A DNA stretch of 64,000 bases, taken from positions 1 through 64,000 of the forward strand of contig NZ_FMAF01000030.1 of assembly GCF_900094565.1 (NCBI RefSeq), given 5' to 3'. The stretch's first letter is position 1. Each line of letters starts with the position of its first letter. Below the pieces are notes generated by a model, which saw nothing but the letters and a program-made list of their open reading frames with translations, ran no database searches and was not told the origin of the DNA. This stretch comes from Martinezella lusitana (GTDB lineage Bacteria; Pseudomonadota; Alphaproteobacteria; Rhizobiales; Rhizobiaceae). This document shows, one piece after another, positions 19,535 through 28,751 of this stretch. The translations under genes were made by a program, and so were the position numbers.

Positions 19535-19901
19535 TTATTCCTCCGGCGATTGGTTACGTCGATGTCTGTCGATTTGCTGAAGAGTTCTAATGTTTTAGGA
19601 GGTCAGATCAACAGTAGTTCTGAAATATATTTAAAAGTATATTTTGCGTTTGTGGGACTTTCTGTTGTAGTGCTCCGGTTTTTGGAAATTTTAATCCCGA
19701 ATATAAATATATACTCGAAGGATAATTCTTCGTTTTCGAAATGAACATTCAAACGGCGGTGGAGAAAAGCAGGTGTGTGATGATTGCTATATCGGTTCGG
19801 GGGTTCGGGAGCGTTCGGCAACGACTGCAGGCACTCAGGCGGGAGTGGCGTAAAGACGATCGAGTTTCCACAACAAGAGAAAGTCGGATCAGACGGAGTC
19901 C
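19535..19901. other. AT-rich divergent promoter region
   Basis: This gap separates the DegT-family gene and the ROK regulator and contains a strikingly AT-rich core (about 19620-19740) with runs such as AAATATATTTAAAAGTATA. It should hold both promoters and the ROK operator. A 60-codon plus-strand frame (19562-19744) crosses it and would encode one membrane helix (VYFAFVGLSVVVLRFLEILI), but it has no ribosome site, so I do not call it a gene. Confidence 0.45.
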
Positions 19902-21203
19902 ATGATAAAAAGAACGGAAAAACCATCAATTGCGTGTGCGAGCAACGCGAACACTCACGAAGGATCTGGCAAGCGCCTCATCAGGCCGGCCGAGGGGGAC
20001 CAGAGCGACAGTAAAGGATTTAGGCCAGCTCATCCCCTAATCGCCGCGCGGACGCTAGGGATTGCAAATCGAGGACGCTTGCTGCAGGCCCTTTACGATA
20101 TGGGTCCGTCCAGCAGGGTCGAGCTTGCGCGCGTCACCGGTGCCAGCCGCGCAACCATCGGCGGCATAGTCCAACCACTGATCAATCAGAGTATTCTTGA
20201 AGAAGGCGACCTGGTACCCCCCGATCGGTCCGGCGGAAAACCCGCTACAAAGCTGTGGTTCTCGAAAGGGGCCAAGCCGATCTGCGCAGTTCGGCTGATG
20301 CACGACCGTGTCCACACATGCTTGGTCTCTCTGGAGGGCGAGCTCTATGCTCAACACGAGGTGGATTTGGCGAAAGATCTGACAGATGCTGCCGATGCAT
20401 TTCAGATCGTCAGTGCCTGCATTGAGAAGTCAGTCGCATCTGCCGACCAAGAGGTTCTAGGCATCGGCATGGCAGTTGCAGGAGAGCTCAACCCGCAAAC
20501 GGGCTCGATCGCGGCTATGGATTTCGCGCCGTACCTTCATGGCTTTCCGATAAAAGCGGAGTTAGCAAAGCGTTTCGGGGTTCCGGCTTGCGTCGACCAA
20601 GATGCCAGAGCCTTGCTGGTTGGCGACCGTTGGTTCGGGCAAGGACGTGGACAGAGAAATTTTGCGGTCGTTTACATCGGTCAGTCGTTGGGCGCGGCCC
20701 TCTATGTCGATGGACATCCTTATAGGGCCGCCGGGGGTAAACACTGCCAGATCGGCCATACCATCGTGCAACTCAATGGCCAAATGTGCAGATGCGGACG
20801 ACGCGGATGTTGGGAAACGATCGCGACACTGCCATGGCTGAGAGGCGAAGCAAGGGCCAGGGGCCTGCCGCAGGCTGGCTTGTTGGATGCGAGCCGCTTG
20901 GTGTGGCTCGCCGAAACTGGCGCTAAAGGGGCAAAAGAACTGCTTGAAGACTACGCGTCCAATATTTCTGTCGGGTTAGTGAACCTTCAACAGCTGATGG
21001 CACCCAGCTGCATCACTTTGCATGGCGACATCGTGCATGGCGGAAAATTGATGTTAGATCTTATTCGAAAGAGCGTCAGGCAACTGATGTTCAATCCCGG
21101 AGATAACGAGATCGCCCTTGCCCTCGGCGATCGTGAAGATGTCGCCGGCCTGCGCGGCGCGGCGGGTCTCGTCGTCTGCGAATTGCTGAATTTCATAATC
21201 TAA
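19902..21203 (+). CDS. ROK-family transcriptional regulator (NagC/XylR type)
   Basis: A 433-residue ROK repressor. An N-terminal helix-turn-helix (SSRVELARVTGASRATIGGI, near residues 65-90) precedes a sugar-kinase-like domain with the zinc motif CRCGRRGCWETI and an acidic phosphoryl-site region (VPACVDQDARALLVGDRWFG). Such proteins sense sugars or sugar phosphates. It is divergent from the DegT aminotransferase and HAD phosphatase genes, which supports a sugar-type substrate for that pair. The start at 19902 follows GGAG; the first 45 or so residues are not conserved in the family and a later start is possible. Confidence 0.88.
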   Translation: MIKRTEKPSIACASNANTHEGSGKRLIRPAEGDQSDSKGFRPAHPLIAARTLGIANRGRLLQALYDMGPSSRVELARVTGASRATIGGIVQPLINQSILEEGDLVPPDRSGGKPATKLWFSKGAKPICAVRLMHDRVHTCLVSLEGELYAQHEVDLAKDLTDAADAFQIVSACIEKSVASADQEVLGIGMAVAGELNPQTGSIAAMDFAPYLHGFPIKAELAKRFGVPACVDQDARALLVGDRWFGQGRGQRNFAVVYIGQSLGAALYVDGHPYRAAGGKHCQIGHTIVQLNGQMCRCGRRGCWETIATLPWLRGEARARGLPQAGLLDASRLVWLAETGAKGAKELLEDYASNISVGLVNLQQLMAPSCITLHGDIVHGGKLMLDLIRKSVRQLMFNPGDNEIALALGDREDVAGLRGAAGLVVCELLNFII

Positions 21204-21438
21204 GCAGAGAACGGCCCCAGTCCTTAGAGACCGCATCTGGTCAAATCCTTTGCAATCATCCACATTTCAAATGAAAACCGCCATCTTTCTCGAAAACCGA
21301 ATTGCAACAAATTGCTGGTGGATTTGGGGGTTCCTGGGCAGCTGAAGCTGTTGGCGCATGGAGTTGCGTACTGGATGTGCTCGATCCAGCCAAGGAACTG
21401 CACAGACCCTGCAATCCCAGTCTGGTGCGGACTGAGGC

Positions 21439-21776
21439 TTAAGAAAAAAACGACACGAGAACGGACAACCAGATCAATGCGACGCCCAGCAACAGCGCTC
21501 GCCTGGCGGCTACGATCTTTTCCTGGCCTTCCTCCGCGACAGGGGTCGTTACGATCCAAGGAACTGAGCCAAGCGCCGCAAAACCGATTAGCGCCAAGAC
21601 ACGACGATCAAATCGGACCGATGCCAGCCGCCTGGCTCATACACTCCCCAATAGCCAAGGAACGCCATTCCGACAGCGAACATGGTGGCGGAGGCAGAGC
21701 AAAGTCCGGGAACAGAACCTGATGGTGCACGCATTTCGTATCCTCTTTGTCGGTCAAACCAAGGGCCAATTTCCAT
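21439..21776 (-). pseudogene. Small membrane protein, frameshifted
   Basis: The minus strand reads MFAVGMAFLGYWGVYEPGGW in one frame. It then continues one base over as LALIGFAALGSVPWIVTTPV, an acidic/basic linker and a second hydrophobic segment (RALLLGVALIWLSVLVSFFS) just before a stop. Joined, this would be a membrane protein of about 100 residues with two or three helices. I do not recognise the family. It is broken by at least one shift near 21605. It could also be chance hydrophobic frames, so confidence is modest. Confidence 0.35.
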
Positions 21777-22127
21777 GACGGTGCAAACGGGCTTTGCACA
21801 TATCTGTCAAGAATCGGGTGCCAGCTGAAGCATCGATCTATTGCAAATGATTTAGGAAAATCCGAACATTGAATGACGTGAGCGATCGCAGAAGCTGGTA
21901 GGGGGAGCTCCCTTTCCTGGCAGATGTGGTCGCTAACTCGTCGTTCGACAGACGGTTCGACCTCGCAAGCTCTGCATTTTTTCATTGCCAAAGTCCGCAG
22001 GCCAGCCGCTCGCCTTTAGGCACGAGTTTTGAGAGGTGCTGTCCAAAAAGTAGGCCACAAAATCACCAATGTTGACTCTGTCTTTCACTCAGCCGAAAAG
22101 AACTCCTGCCGACAGAGGGAGATACTC
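21777..22127. other. Intergenic stretch upstream of the SyrB-like genes
   Basis: I see no convincing gene here. The right end should carry the promoter of the first SyrB-like gene. I found no nod box or NifA/sigma-54 motif in it by eye. Confidence 0.3.
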
Positions 22128-22565
22128 ATGGCTGACGAGAATAATACTGGCACAAGCACTGAGATGGCAGACACGAATATACCGGTAAAAACGCCGGCGC
22201 CTAAAAAACAGCGCGCTCCGCGACGCCCGAAAGCAACTGCCGAGGCAGCGGGTACTACGCAGGTTGGGAAACCCGCGAAGGCGCCGCGAGGTCGCAGGAA
22301 GCGTAGCGACCAAGCCGCAGACACAAAGTCCCAGCCTGTCGAAATGCAGGTGGCCGACATCTCCGTCAAGGAACCCATAAAGGACACTGCAGCCAAGAGG
22401 CCGGCACAGCAGTCCGTGCAAAAAGGTACGACGGCCATTTCGGCAAGGGACGAGATGGCGGATCTTCTTCAGCTGGAAGAAGAGAATAAGAGGCTGCGTA
22501 ACCTCTTGGCAGAGAAATTGCGTGCCGAAAATGCCGATCTGCGCAAGCGGCTCGGGCTAGATTGA
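22128..22565 (+). CDS. syrB: SyrB-family symbiosis regulator-like protein
   Basis: A 145-residue, very basic, low-complexity protein closely resembling SyrB of Sinorhizobium meliloti, known there as a negative regulator of syrA (exopolysaccharide control). The beginning MADENNTGTSTEMADTNIPV and the charged C-terminus (LLQLEEENKRLRNLLAEKLR, then ENADLRKRLGLD, a short leucine-zipper-like coiled coil) are hallmarks. I chose the ATG at 22128 because GAGGGAG precedes it. The middle is rich in lysine, alanine and proline and is probably unstructured, possibly DNA-binding. It is first of three tandem relatives. Confidence 0.85.
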   Translation: MADENNTGTSTEMADTNIPVKTPAPKKQRAPRRPKATAEAAGTTQVGKPAKAPRGRRKRSDQAADTKSQPVEMQVADISVKEPIKDTAAKRPAQQSVQKGTTAISARDEMADLLQLEEENKRLRNLLAEKLRAENADLRKRLGLD

Positions 22566-22707
22566 TCGCCGATCAACAGCGGGATGGTGGCGAAATCGAC
22601 CTGAGCTATCCTTCTCGGCAGAAGATGCGTTCGCCGGGCTCGCCTTCCGAGCCCGGTGTCAAGCTGCGGCGCCACTATGGATACGGACTGGTCGAGGTTG
22701 AGGCACT

Positions 22708-23301
22708 ATGAAATTACCCTGGAAATTCCTTGCTCGATTAACGTCGCGGCGACAGTCCGCACCCGAAAGTTCGATTGGGCATGGTGTCGATACCGACGCA
22801 AGCCAAAGCAAAACTCAAGACGTACCGCAGCTTGCGCTAAACCCACCAGAGCCCTCCAGTAGCTCCGAGCCCGATGAAAGCCGATCTATTGAGATCATAA
22901 GGACTGATTCAAAAGAATTCGAAGGTGAGGTCGAAATTGAAGGTGCGGCACCGGTTGAAGGTGACGAGGTTCAAGAACTGTCGCCTCCGGAGGTCGGGCA
23001 GCCGAGCGCTGAAGCTTCCGCGGTGCCGCTTGAAAGCAATACGCGCAGTCGGGTCCCTGGCATACCGCGGACGAAAAAGCCGGCACATGCGAAAGGAGTT
23101 CACATTGACGTCACTGCGCAGAGCACAGCTGTCTCAAGCAATGCTCAAGATGAGACATCCTCATCGTCTGAGGACGGCTTTTTCGAAGAGGTGACAAACC
23201 TGGACGAGGAAATCACGCAACTGAGGGTTAAATTGGCTCAAAAGCTGCTTTTGCAGAATGATCAGCTTAAAAAGATGCTTGAGCGATTTGACCGATCGTA
23301 A
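22708..23301 (+). CDS. SyrB-like coiled-coil protein 2
   Basis: A 197-residue acidic protein, mostly low complexity (serine, glutamate, proline), ending with the same layout as SyrB: NLDEEITQLRVKLAQKLLLQ then NDQLKKMLERFDRS, a short charged coiled coil. The N-terminus (MKLPWKFLARLTSRRQSAPE) is basic and amphipathic. Similar genes follow syrB on other rhizobial symbiotic plasmids, from general knowledge. The function is not established. It lies 142 bases after the first SyrB-like gene and 31 bases before the third, on the same strand. Confidence 0.7.
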   Translation: MKLPWKFLARLTSRRQSAPESSIGHGVDTDASQSKTQDVPQLALNPPEPSSSSEPDESRSIEIIRTDSKEFEGEVEIEGAAPVEGDEVQELSPPEVGQPSAEASAVPLESNTRSRVPGIPRTKKPAHAKGVHIDVTAQSTAVSSNAQDETSSSSEDGFFEEVTNLDEEITQLRVKLAQKLLLQNDQLKKMLERFDRS

Positions 23302-23332
23302 TCCTCCTTACGATCTCAAAGATGGGACATAC

Positions 23333-23914
23333 ATGAAAACACAGCAGCGAAAATTCGTTGTCGAGCTCAAATCGGCCCGGCGCAGATCAACGATCCAGCC
23401 AGCTTCTATCTGGGGTGATACCGACCTCAAGACGCTGGCGCGCGAGGCGGAGGCAGACGCACCACATCTCTTCGAGCCTGACACCGTCTCAGATGTTCCG
23501 AAGCGAGAAAGCGAGCTGTGGTCGGATCCAATACCAGAGACTCATCTCAACGACGAGGTTGAAACCGGCGATGATAAACGGATTGCGGCGTCCTCTCTCG
23601 AAACCGAACAAACGTGCCCGTCTCAGAAGGACGATGGGGCGATCTTCGCCTCTGTTTCACAACCGAAAGAGGGCTCTTCCAGCCGGTCTCGAAAGAACAT
23701 AAAGCGTCGACGTGAAGCGAATATCGATAATGCCGACGAAATGACAAGCGGCCAATCAAACGCCAGCCACGACGATATCTCAGGCGAGGAGCTAATCGCA
23801 CTTGAAGAAGAGAATCGACGGCTTAAGGCTTTGCTGATGAAATATCTTCGTCAAGAAAATATGCAGATTCGACAGATGCTCGCGCGATTCAGCGATCAGC
23901 GCGAGATCTTGTGA
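23333..23914 (+). CDS. SyrB-like coiled-coil protein 3
   Basis: A 193-residue protein beginning MKTQQRKFVVELKSARRRST and ending with the SyrB-type coiled coil (LIALEEENRRLKALLMKYLR, then QENMQIRQMLARFSDQ). The region between, around PASIWGDTDLKTLAREAEAD and on, is acidic and likely disordered. I chose the ATG at 23333 because GATGGGA precedes it, and the longer upstream frame overlaps the previous gene in another frame. The shared C-terminal heptads suggest the three proteins could form hetero-oligomers, which is inference. It is convergent with hypE. Confidence 0.75.
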   Translation: MKTQQRKFVVELKSARRRSTIQPASIWGDTDLKTLAREAEADAPHLFEPDTVSDVPKRESELWSDPIPETHLNDEVETGDDKRIAASSLETEQTCPSQKDDGAIFASVSQPKEGSSSRSRKNIKRRREANIDNADEMTSGQSNASHDDISGEELIALEEENRRLKALLMKYLRQENMQIRQMLARFSDQREIL

Positions 23915-24060
23915 ACCAATCATGTTTGTGTGCCCGCACTTAGATCTCTTCATGGCCACAGGAGGGAGTGCGTATGGAAAGTACGCATTAAAGCTGCTCA
24001 CCAAGCTCGTTGCTGGCTCCGGGCACGCCGTCTTGCGTGAAGCGATATGCACAGCCGTGC

Positions 24061-25107
24061 TCAGCAGATCCGCGGCAACTGTTCGCCCCATAGCCAATCG
24101 ACAATGCGACTGCCACCAAACGACGTCGCCATCTGGACGAAGCAATGGTCGTCATCCTCGGCATGGCCGATCAATGCGGCCTGCGCACCCAACGGATGCG
24201 CGCGCATGACGGCGAGCAGCGCATTCGCAAACTCTGGCGCCACCAATACGACGAGCTTGCCCTCGTTGGCGACGTTGAGCGGGTCGAGGCCGAGCAATTC
24301 GCAGGCCGCGGCTACTTCCGGTTTGATCGGAATGGTCTCCTCGTCGATGCGGAGGCCGACATTTGAGGCATTGGCGATTTCGTTGAGTGTCGCCGCAAGT
24401 CCACCGCGCGTTGGATCTCGCATCAGCCTGATTGACGATCCGGCGACCTCGACCATTGCCGCTACTAACCCGTGCAGCGCAGCGCAATCCGATATGATGT
24501 CCGTATCGAAATCCAGGTTCTCGCGCTTCGACATCACGGCGACGCCGTGATCGCCTATCGAACCAGAGATGATGACCGCATCGCCTGGCCGCGCGGCATC
24601 GGAGCGTAGGTCGAGACCGGCTCGAATCATGCCGATGCCGGAGGTGGATATGAACACGCCGTCGGCTTTGCCGCGCTCAACCACTTTCGTATCGCCAGTG
24701 ATGATTGGCACACCTGCCGCGCGGGAGGCCGCTCCCATGGCGTCGGCAATTCGATTAAGATCTGCGAGCGGAAACCCCTCTTCAATAATGAAACCTGCCG
24801 AAAGATAGAGCGGGCATGCGCCGGCCATGGCAATGTCGTTAATCGTCCCATGCACCGCAAGCGAGCCAATATTGCCCCCCGGAAAGAACAGCGGCGAGAC
24901 AACATAGCTGTCGGTGGTCATCACCATGCACCCTGCCGGAACCGCAAATGCCGACTGATCGTTGCCAGCCCGGAGCCAGTCATTGTCGAAGGCCCTGTGG
25001 AAAATGCCCTTGACCAACTGGTCCGTGGCGCACCCCCCCGCCCCATGCGAGAGATCGATGCGTCCGTTCCTGAGGTCGAGCCGCGACCTTTTGGCTTTCG
25101 TGGTCAT
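24061..25107 (-). CDS. hypE: Hydrogenase maturation protein HypE
   Basis: A 348-residue HypE, which with HypF makes the cyanide ligands of the [NiFe] centre. HypF carbamoylates the C-terminal cysteine of HypE and HypE dehydrates it with ATP. The essential C-terminal motif PRIC is present as the last four residues. The N-terminal ATP-binding part has LSHGAGG and TTDSYVVSPLFFPGGNIG. I chose the ATG at 25107, which overlaps the hypD stop by four bases (ATGA). It is the last gene of the leftward hup/hyp run; no hypX follows, as convergent SyrB-like genes come next. Confidence 0.95.
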   Translation of the reverse strand: MTTKAKRSRLDLRNGRIDLSHGAGGCATDQLVKGIFHRAFDNDWLRAGNDQSAFAVPAGCMVMTTDSYVVSPLFFPGGNIGSLAVHGTINDIAMAGACPLYLSAGFIIEEGFPLADLNRIADAMGAASRAAGVPIITGDTKVVERGKADGVFISTSGIGMIRAGLDLRSDAARPGDAVIISGSIGDHGVAVMSKRENLDFDTDIISDCAALHGLVAAMVEVAGSSIRLMRDPTRGGLAATLNEIANASNVGLRIDEETIPIKPEVAAACELLGLDPLNVANEGKLVVLVAPEFANALLAVMRAHPLGAQAALIGHAEDDDHCFVQMATSFGGSRIVDWLWGEQLPRIC

Positions 25108-26261
25108 GCGATCGTCCTGCTGCTTTCGTCCGCCTTTCCCTGCCTGCCGAAACGGCCGTAGAGCCAATACGCGGCGCAGGCGCCTTCCGACGACACCATG
25201 CAGGAACCCATCGGCGAATCGGGCGTGCAAACCTTACCAAACAGCTTACAGTCGGACGGCTTCTTCACACCGCGCAGGATGGCGCCGCATTCGCAGGCCG
25301 GATTGTCTTTTGCCGCCGGCGTCACGACGTCGAAACGTTTCTCGGCATCGTATTTGGCATATCCAGGCCTGAGGCCAAGCCCACTTTGGGGAATCGCGCC
25401 CAGTCCCCGCCATTCGAAGCTTTCCCGCAATTCGAAGACATTGGCGATCTCGCGCCTCGCCTTCTCGTTGCCAAGGGTGGTCACGGCTCGGATATACTGG
25501 TTCTCGACTTTATGGACGCCCTCATTGACCTGGCGGACGAGCATCAGGATTGAATAGATGACATCGAGCGGCTCGAAGCCTGCCACCACGATCGGCTTGT
25601 TATATTCTTCGGCAAGGACTTCAAATGGCTGCGTACCAATGACGGTGCTGACATGTGCAGGGCCGAGCAATCCGTCGATCTTGATAGTGCCGAGCGTGCG
25701 AGCATCGGAGTTTTCAAGGATAGTCTGGATCGCAGCCGGTGTTAGCACGTGGTTTGAGAAGATCGAAAAGTTTGCGAGGTCCTTAGCGATCGCGAACCGC
25801 AGCGACAGCGCCGTCGGCGGCGTCGTGGTCTCGAAACCGATGGCAAAGAAGACGACTTGCCTGTTCGGTTCGGCTTCGGAGATGTTTAGCGAATCGAGTG
25901 TCGAATAGACCATGCGAATATCGGCGCCGGTCGCCCTGGCCTTGAGCAGACTCGAGCCGTTTGAGGATGGTACACGCATCAAGTCACCATAGGTGCAAAG
26001 TGTGATTTCTGGGCACATGGCAAGCGCGATCGCTGCGTCGATGCGGCCGATCGGCAGCACACAGACTGGACATCCCGGTCCATGAATCATCTGCACATTG
26101 GACGGCAGCAGGTCTTCAAGGCCATAGCGCGAAATTGCATGGGTATGGCCGCCGCAGAATTCCATGAAATGATAGCTGCGCGCCGGATCTACCGCCGCTG
26201 CGATTTGGCGAGCAATATCTTTGGCGAGCTTGGCATCGCGGTATTCGTCTATATATTTCAC
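25104..26261 (-). CDS. hypD: Hydrogenase maturation protein HypD
   Basis: A 385-residue iron-sulfur scaffold protein. With HypC it holds the iron while CN and CO ligands are attached. Key motifs are visible: FMEFCGGHTHAISRYGL and MIHGPGCPVCVLPIGRID with their essential cysteines, EPLDVIYSILMLVRQVNEG, and C-terminal cysteine-rich segments (ACECGAILRGVKKPSDCKLF, GKVCTPDSPMGSCMVSSEGA) that bind the 4Fe-4S cluster. It overlaps hypC at its start and hypE at its end by four bases each, so translation is probably coupled. Confidence 0.96.
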   Translation of the reverse strand: MKYIDEYRDAKLAKDIARQIAAAVDPARSYHFMEFCGGHTHAISRYGLEDLLPSNVQMIHGPGCPVCVLPIGRIDAAIALAMCPEITLCTYGDLMRVPSSNGSSLLKARATGADIRMVYSTLDSLNISEAEPNRQVVFFAIGFETTTPPTALSLRFAIAKDLANFSIFSNHVLTPAAIQTILENSDARTLGTIKIDGLLGPAHVSTVIGTQPFEVLAEEYNKPIVVAGFEPLDVIYSILMLVRQVNEGVHKVENQYIRAVTTLGNEKARREIANVFELRESFEWRGLGAIPQSGLGLRPGYAKYDAEKRFDVVTPAAKDNPACECGAILRGVKKPSDCKLFGKVCTPDSPMGSCMVSSEGACAAYWLYGRFGRQGKADESSRTIA

Positions 26262-26485
26262 GCCGGACCTCCCAGGGCAGCTTCGCGGATCAAGGCAAGC
26301 GTCCTTTCTGCTTCTTCAGTTTCGATCTTTGCAAGCGCGTAGCCGACGTGGAGGATGAGATAGTCACCGGGCGTCACATCCTCCACGAGTGCAATCGATA
26401 TGACCTTTAAGACGCCGTCCAGCGTTACCTTGGCCATATTGTCTGGCAGCAATTCCACCACCTGGACCGGTAGGGCTAGGCACAT
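26258..26485 (-). CDS. hypC: Hydrogenase maturation chaperone HypC
   Basis: A 75-residue HypC. It begins MCLALPVQVVEL; after methionine removal Cys2 becomes the N-terminal residue that contacts iron in the HypC-HypD complex and the large-subunit precursor. The core VTPGDYLILHVGYALAKIE is typical of the family. It overlaps the hypF stop by 10 bases and the hypD start by four. It is distinct from hupF, the second HypC-type chaperone in the cluster. Confidence 0.95.
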   Translation of the reverse strand: MCLALPVQVVELLPDNMAKVTLDGVLKVISIALVEDVTPGDYLILHVGYALAKIETEEAERTLALIREAALGGPA

Positions 26486-28728
26486 GTCCGGTGCTCCCAG
26501 TTCTGGGCGCAGTCGTGTTTGATGACGTGCCGTGCAAAGGCGGCCTGACCGAGCGCTATACCCCCGTCATTGGGCGGGATCTGGTGCGGCAGGTAGGGCT
26601 CGAGGCCATGGTCGCGCAAGGCGCTGGAAAGACCTTCGGCCAGAATGCGGTTTGTGATGCAGCCGCCGCCGAGCATGATCGCTCGCGTGCCAGCCTGCGA
26701 TGCACCAAGGGAAGCCCAATCGGCGAGGCCGCTGATCAGCGTGCCGTGGAATAGGTCTGCGGCCTTTCGGCGGCCAAGCTGCCGCTCCGCCAGATGGATG
26801 ATGAGGGGTCGGAAATCAAGCAGGCCATCGGCGAGACTGTAGCCCCCGGCAAGACATTGGGGATCATCGACGAGTGCTTCGAGTTCCATTGCTGCCTGCC
26901 CCTCGTAGCTCTGGACGAGGCGGACGCCCGCTATCGCAGCCACTGCATCGAATAGCCGCCCCAAGCTGGACGTATCGGCTGATTGCAAGCCGCGGGAAAA
27001 CATCGCATCAAGTTGCGCGACACCAGGATGTCCGGGCCAAAGCGTGGCCGCAAGGTCGCGCCGGCCGGCGGCCTGAAGAGCGGCAATTCCCATGCGCCAG
27101 GGCTCCCGCGCGACCCGGCCGGCGCCTGGCGCCGGCAAGGGCAGAAGCGAAGAGAGCCGTCGCCAGCGAGGACCGTTGACGACCAGCATTTCGCCTCCCC
27201 AACTACTGCCATCGACGCCATAGCCGTGGCCGTCGAGTGCAAGCCCGAGGACCGGCCCGCCGGCATGATGTTCCGCCGCCACGGCCGCGACATGGGCGAG
27301 GTGATGTTGCACCGGCAGAAGCGGCAAATCCAAATGTTCCGCGATCCGCGCTGAACGAAAATCCGGATGCAGATCGCAGGCAGCAAATTCGGGCCTGACA
27401 TCAAGGATAGAGCAGAGATGCTCGAGGGCTTCCCGCTGGAATCTGATCGCTTTGACATTGTCGAGACCGCCGATGTGCTGCGACAGGAACGCTTCCCGGC
27501 CCCGTGTCACGCAGATCGCGTTTTTGAAGTCCGCGCCGGTGGCAATCACGCATGGGCCGTCCTCGCCAAGATCGACCGGCTCCGGGACAAAACCCCGGGC
27601 GCGCCTCAGAAAGCTCGGCGCGCCGTCAATTACCTGCATGACGGAATCGTCAGCGCGAATGGCAATGTCACGGTCATGTGTGACGATCAGGTCGGCAACC
27701 CCGGGAAGCCGATGCATGGCATCGTCATTATCTGATACGAGCGGTTCACCCTCCGGATTGGCGCTGGTCGCAATCAGAGCGGCGGGAGCGCCGGCCGCTT
27801 CTGCTGCAAACGCGGCAAACAACAGGTGGTGCACCGGCGCATGGGCGAGCAGCAGGCCGATCCGACTGAGGCCGGGAGCGATGAGCTTGGAAAGGTGATC
27901 ACGCGCCTCGATAAGGACGATCGGGGCGGCGGTCGAGGCGAGCAAATCCTCTTGCGCCCGCGAGGGCCTGGCAAGTATTCGGGCTGTCTCAATGTCCGGC
28001 ACCATGATCGCGAACGGCTTCTCGTCGCGCATTTTGCGTCGTCGGAGACGATCAATCGCCGTATCATTGCGTGCGTCGCAGAAGAGCTGGAAGCCGCCGA
28101 CGCCCTTGATCGCAATGATCTGGCCATTCATGAGCCGCGCGGAGACCTCCGCGATAGGATGGCTAAGCTGTGGGCCGCAAGCCGGGCAGGCGAGGGGCTC
28201 ACTATGGAACCGCCGGCTTTCGGGGTTGGCATAGTCTGCGCCGCAGGCGCTGCACATCGGGAACGCAGCCATCGAGGTCCGGCCGCGATCATAGGGGAGC
28301 GCACGGGTGATGGTGAAGCGCGGGCCACAATGAGTGCAGTTGACAAAAGGATAACCGAAAAAGCGGTTGTCCGGATCATTCAGTTCGTGCCGGCATTCGA
28401 CGCAGGTGGCAGCGTCGGCGCCAATGCGCGTGGCGCCACGGCCGCCGACGCTTTCGAGGATTTCGAACGTTTCGTCGCCGGCCGGCTCCAGTTCCAGCTT
28501 ATCGACGGTATCGACGCGGGCAAGCGGCGGCGCCTCCTTCCAGACGCGTTCCGCAAAGCAGTCGACAGCGGTGCCCTCGACCTCGATCAGCACGCCGGCG
28601 CTGTCGTTGAGCACGAAGCCGGTAAGCTGCATCATTCTCGCAAGCCTATAGACGAACGGCCGGAATCCCACCCCTTGCACGGCACCGCGCACACGCACTC
28701 GCAACCGCCGGACACGATCTTCCGCCAT
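26476..28728 (-). CDS. hypF: Carbamoyltransferase HypF
   Basis: A 750-residue HypF, which transfers carbamoyl from carbamoyl phosphate to HypE. Domains in order: acylphosphatase-like (RVRGAVQGVGFRPFVYRLAR), two zinc fingers (CVECRHELNDPDNRFF...CTHC and CSACGADYANPESRRFHSEP...CPAC), a YrdC-like domain (IIAIKGVGGFQLFCDARNDT), and a Kae1-like domain with HHLAHVAAVAAEHH and ALDGHGYGVDGS. I chose the ATG at 28728, which fits the family start; one at 28749 would add seven residues. Length is normal for the family and the frame is intact. Confidence 0.95.
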   Translation of the reverse strand: MAEDRVRRLRVRVRGAVQGVGFRPFVYRLARMMQLTGFVLNDSAGVLIEVEGTAVDCFAERVWKEAPPLARVDTVDKLELEPAGDETFEILESVGGRGATRIGADAATCVECRHELNDPDNRFFGYPFVNCTHCGPRFTITRALPYDRGRTSMAAFPMCSACGADYANPESRRFHSEPLACPACGPQLSHPIAEVSARLMNGQIIAIKGVGGFQLFCDARNDTAIDRLRRRKMRDEKPFAIMVPDIETARILARPSRAQEDLLASTAAPIVLIEARDHLSKLIAPGLSRIGLLLAHAPVHHLLFAAFAAEAAGAPAALIATSANPEGEPLVSDNDDAMHRLPGVADLIVTHDRDIAIRADDSVMQVIDGAPSFLRRARGFVPEPVDLGEDGPCVIATGADFKNAICVTRGREAFLSQHIGGLDNVKAIRFQREALEHLCSILDVRPEFAACDLHPDFRSARIAEHLDLPLLPVQHHLAHVAAVAAEHHAGGPVLGLALDGHGYGVDGSSWGGEMLVVNGPRWRRLSSLLPLPAPGAGRVAREPWRMGIAALQAAGRRDLAATLWPGHPGVAQLDAMFSRGLQSADTSSLGRLFDAVAAIAGVRLVQSYEGQAAMELEALVDDPQCLAGGYSLADGLLDFRPLIIHLAERQLGRRKAADLFHGTLISGLADWASLGASQAGTRAIMLGGGCITNRILAEGLSSALRDHGLEPYLPHQIPPNDGGIALGQAAFARHVIKHDCAQNWEHRTCA

Positions 28729-28751
28729 GGATGCCAAGGTGCTCACCATCG

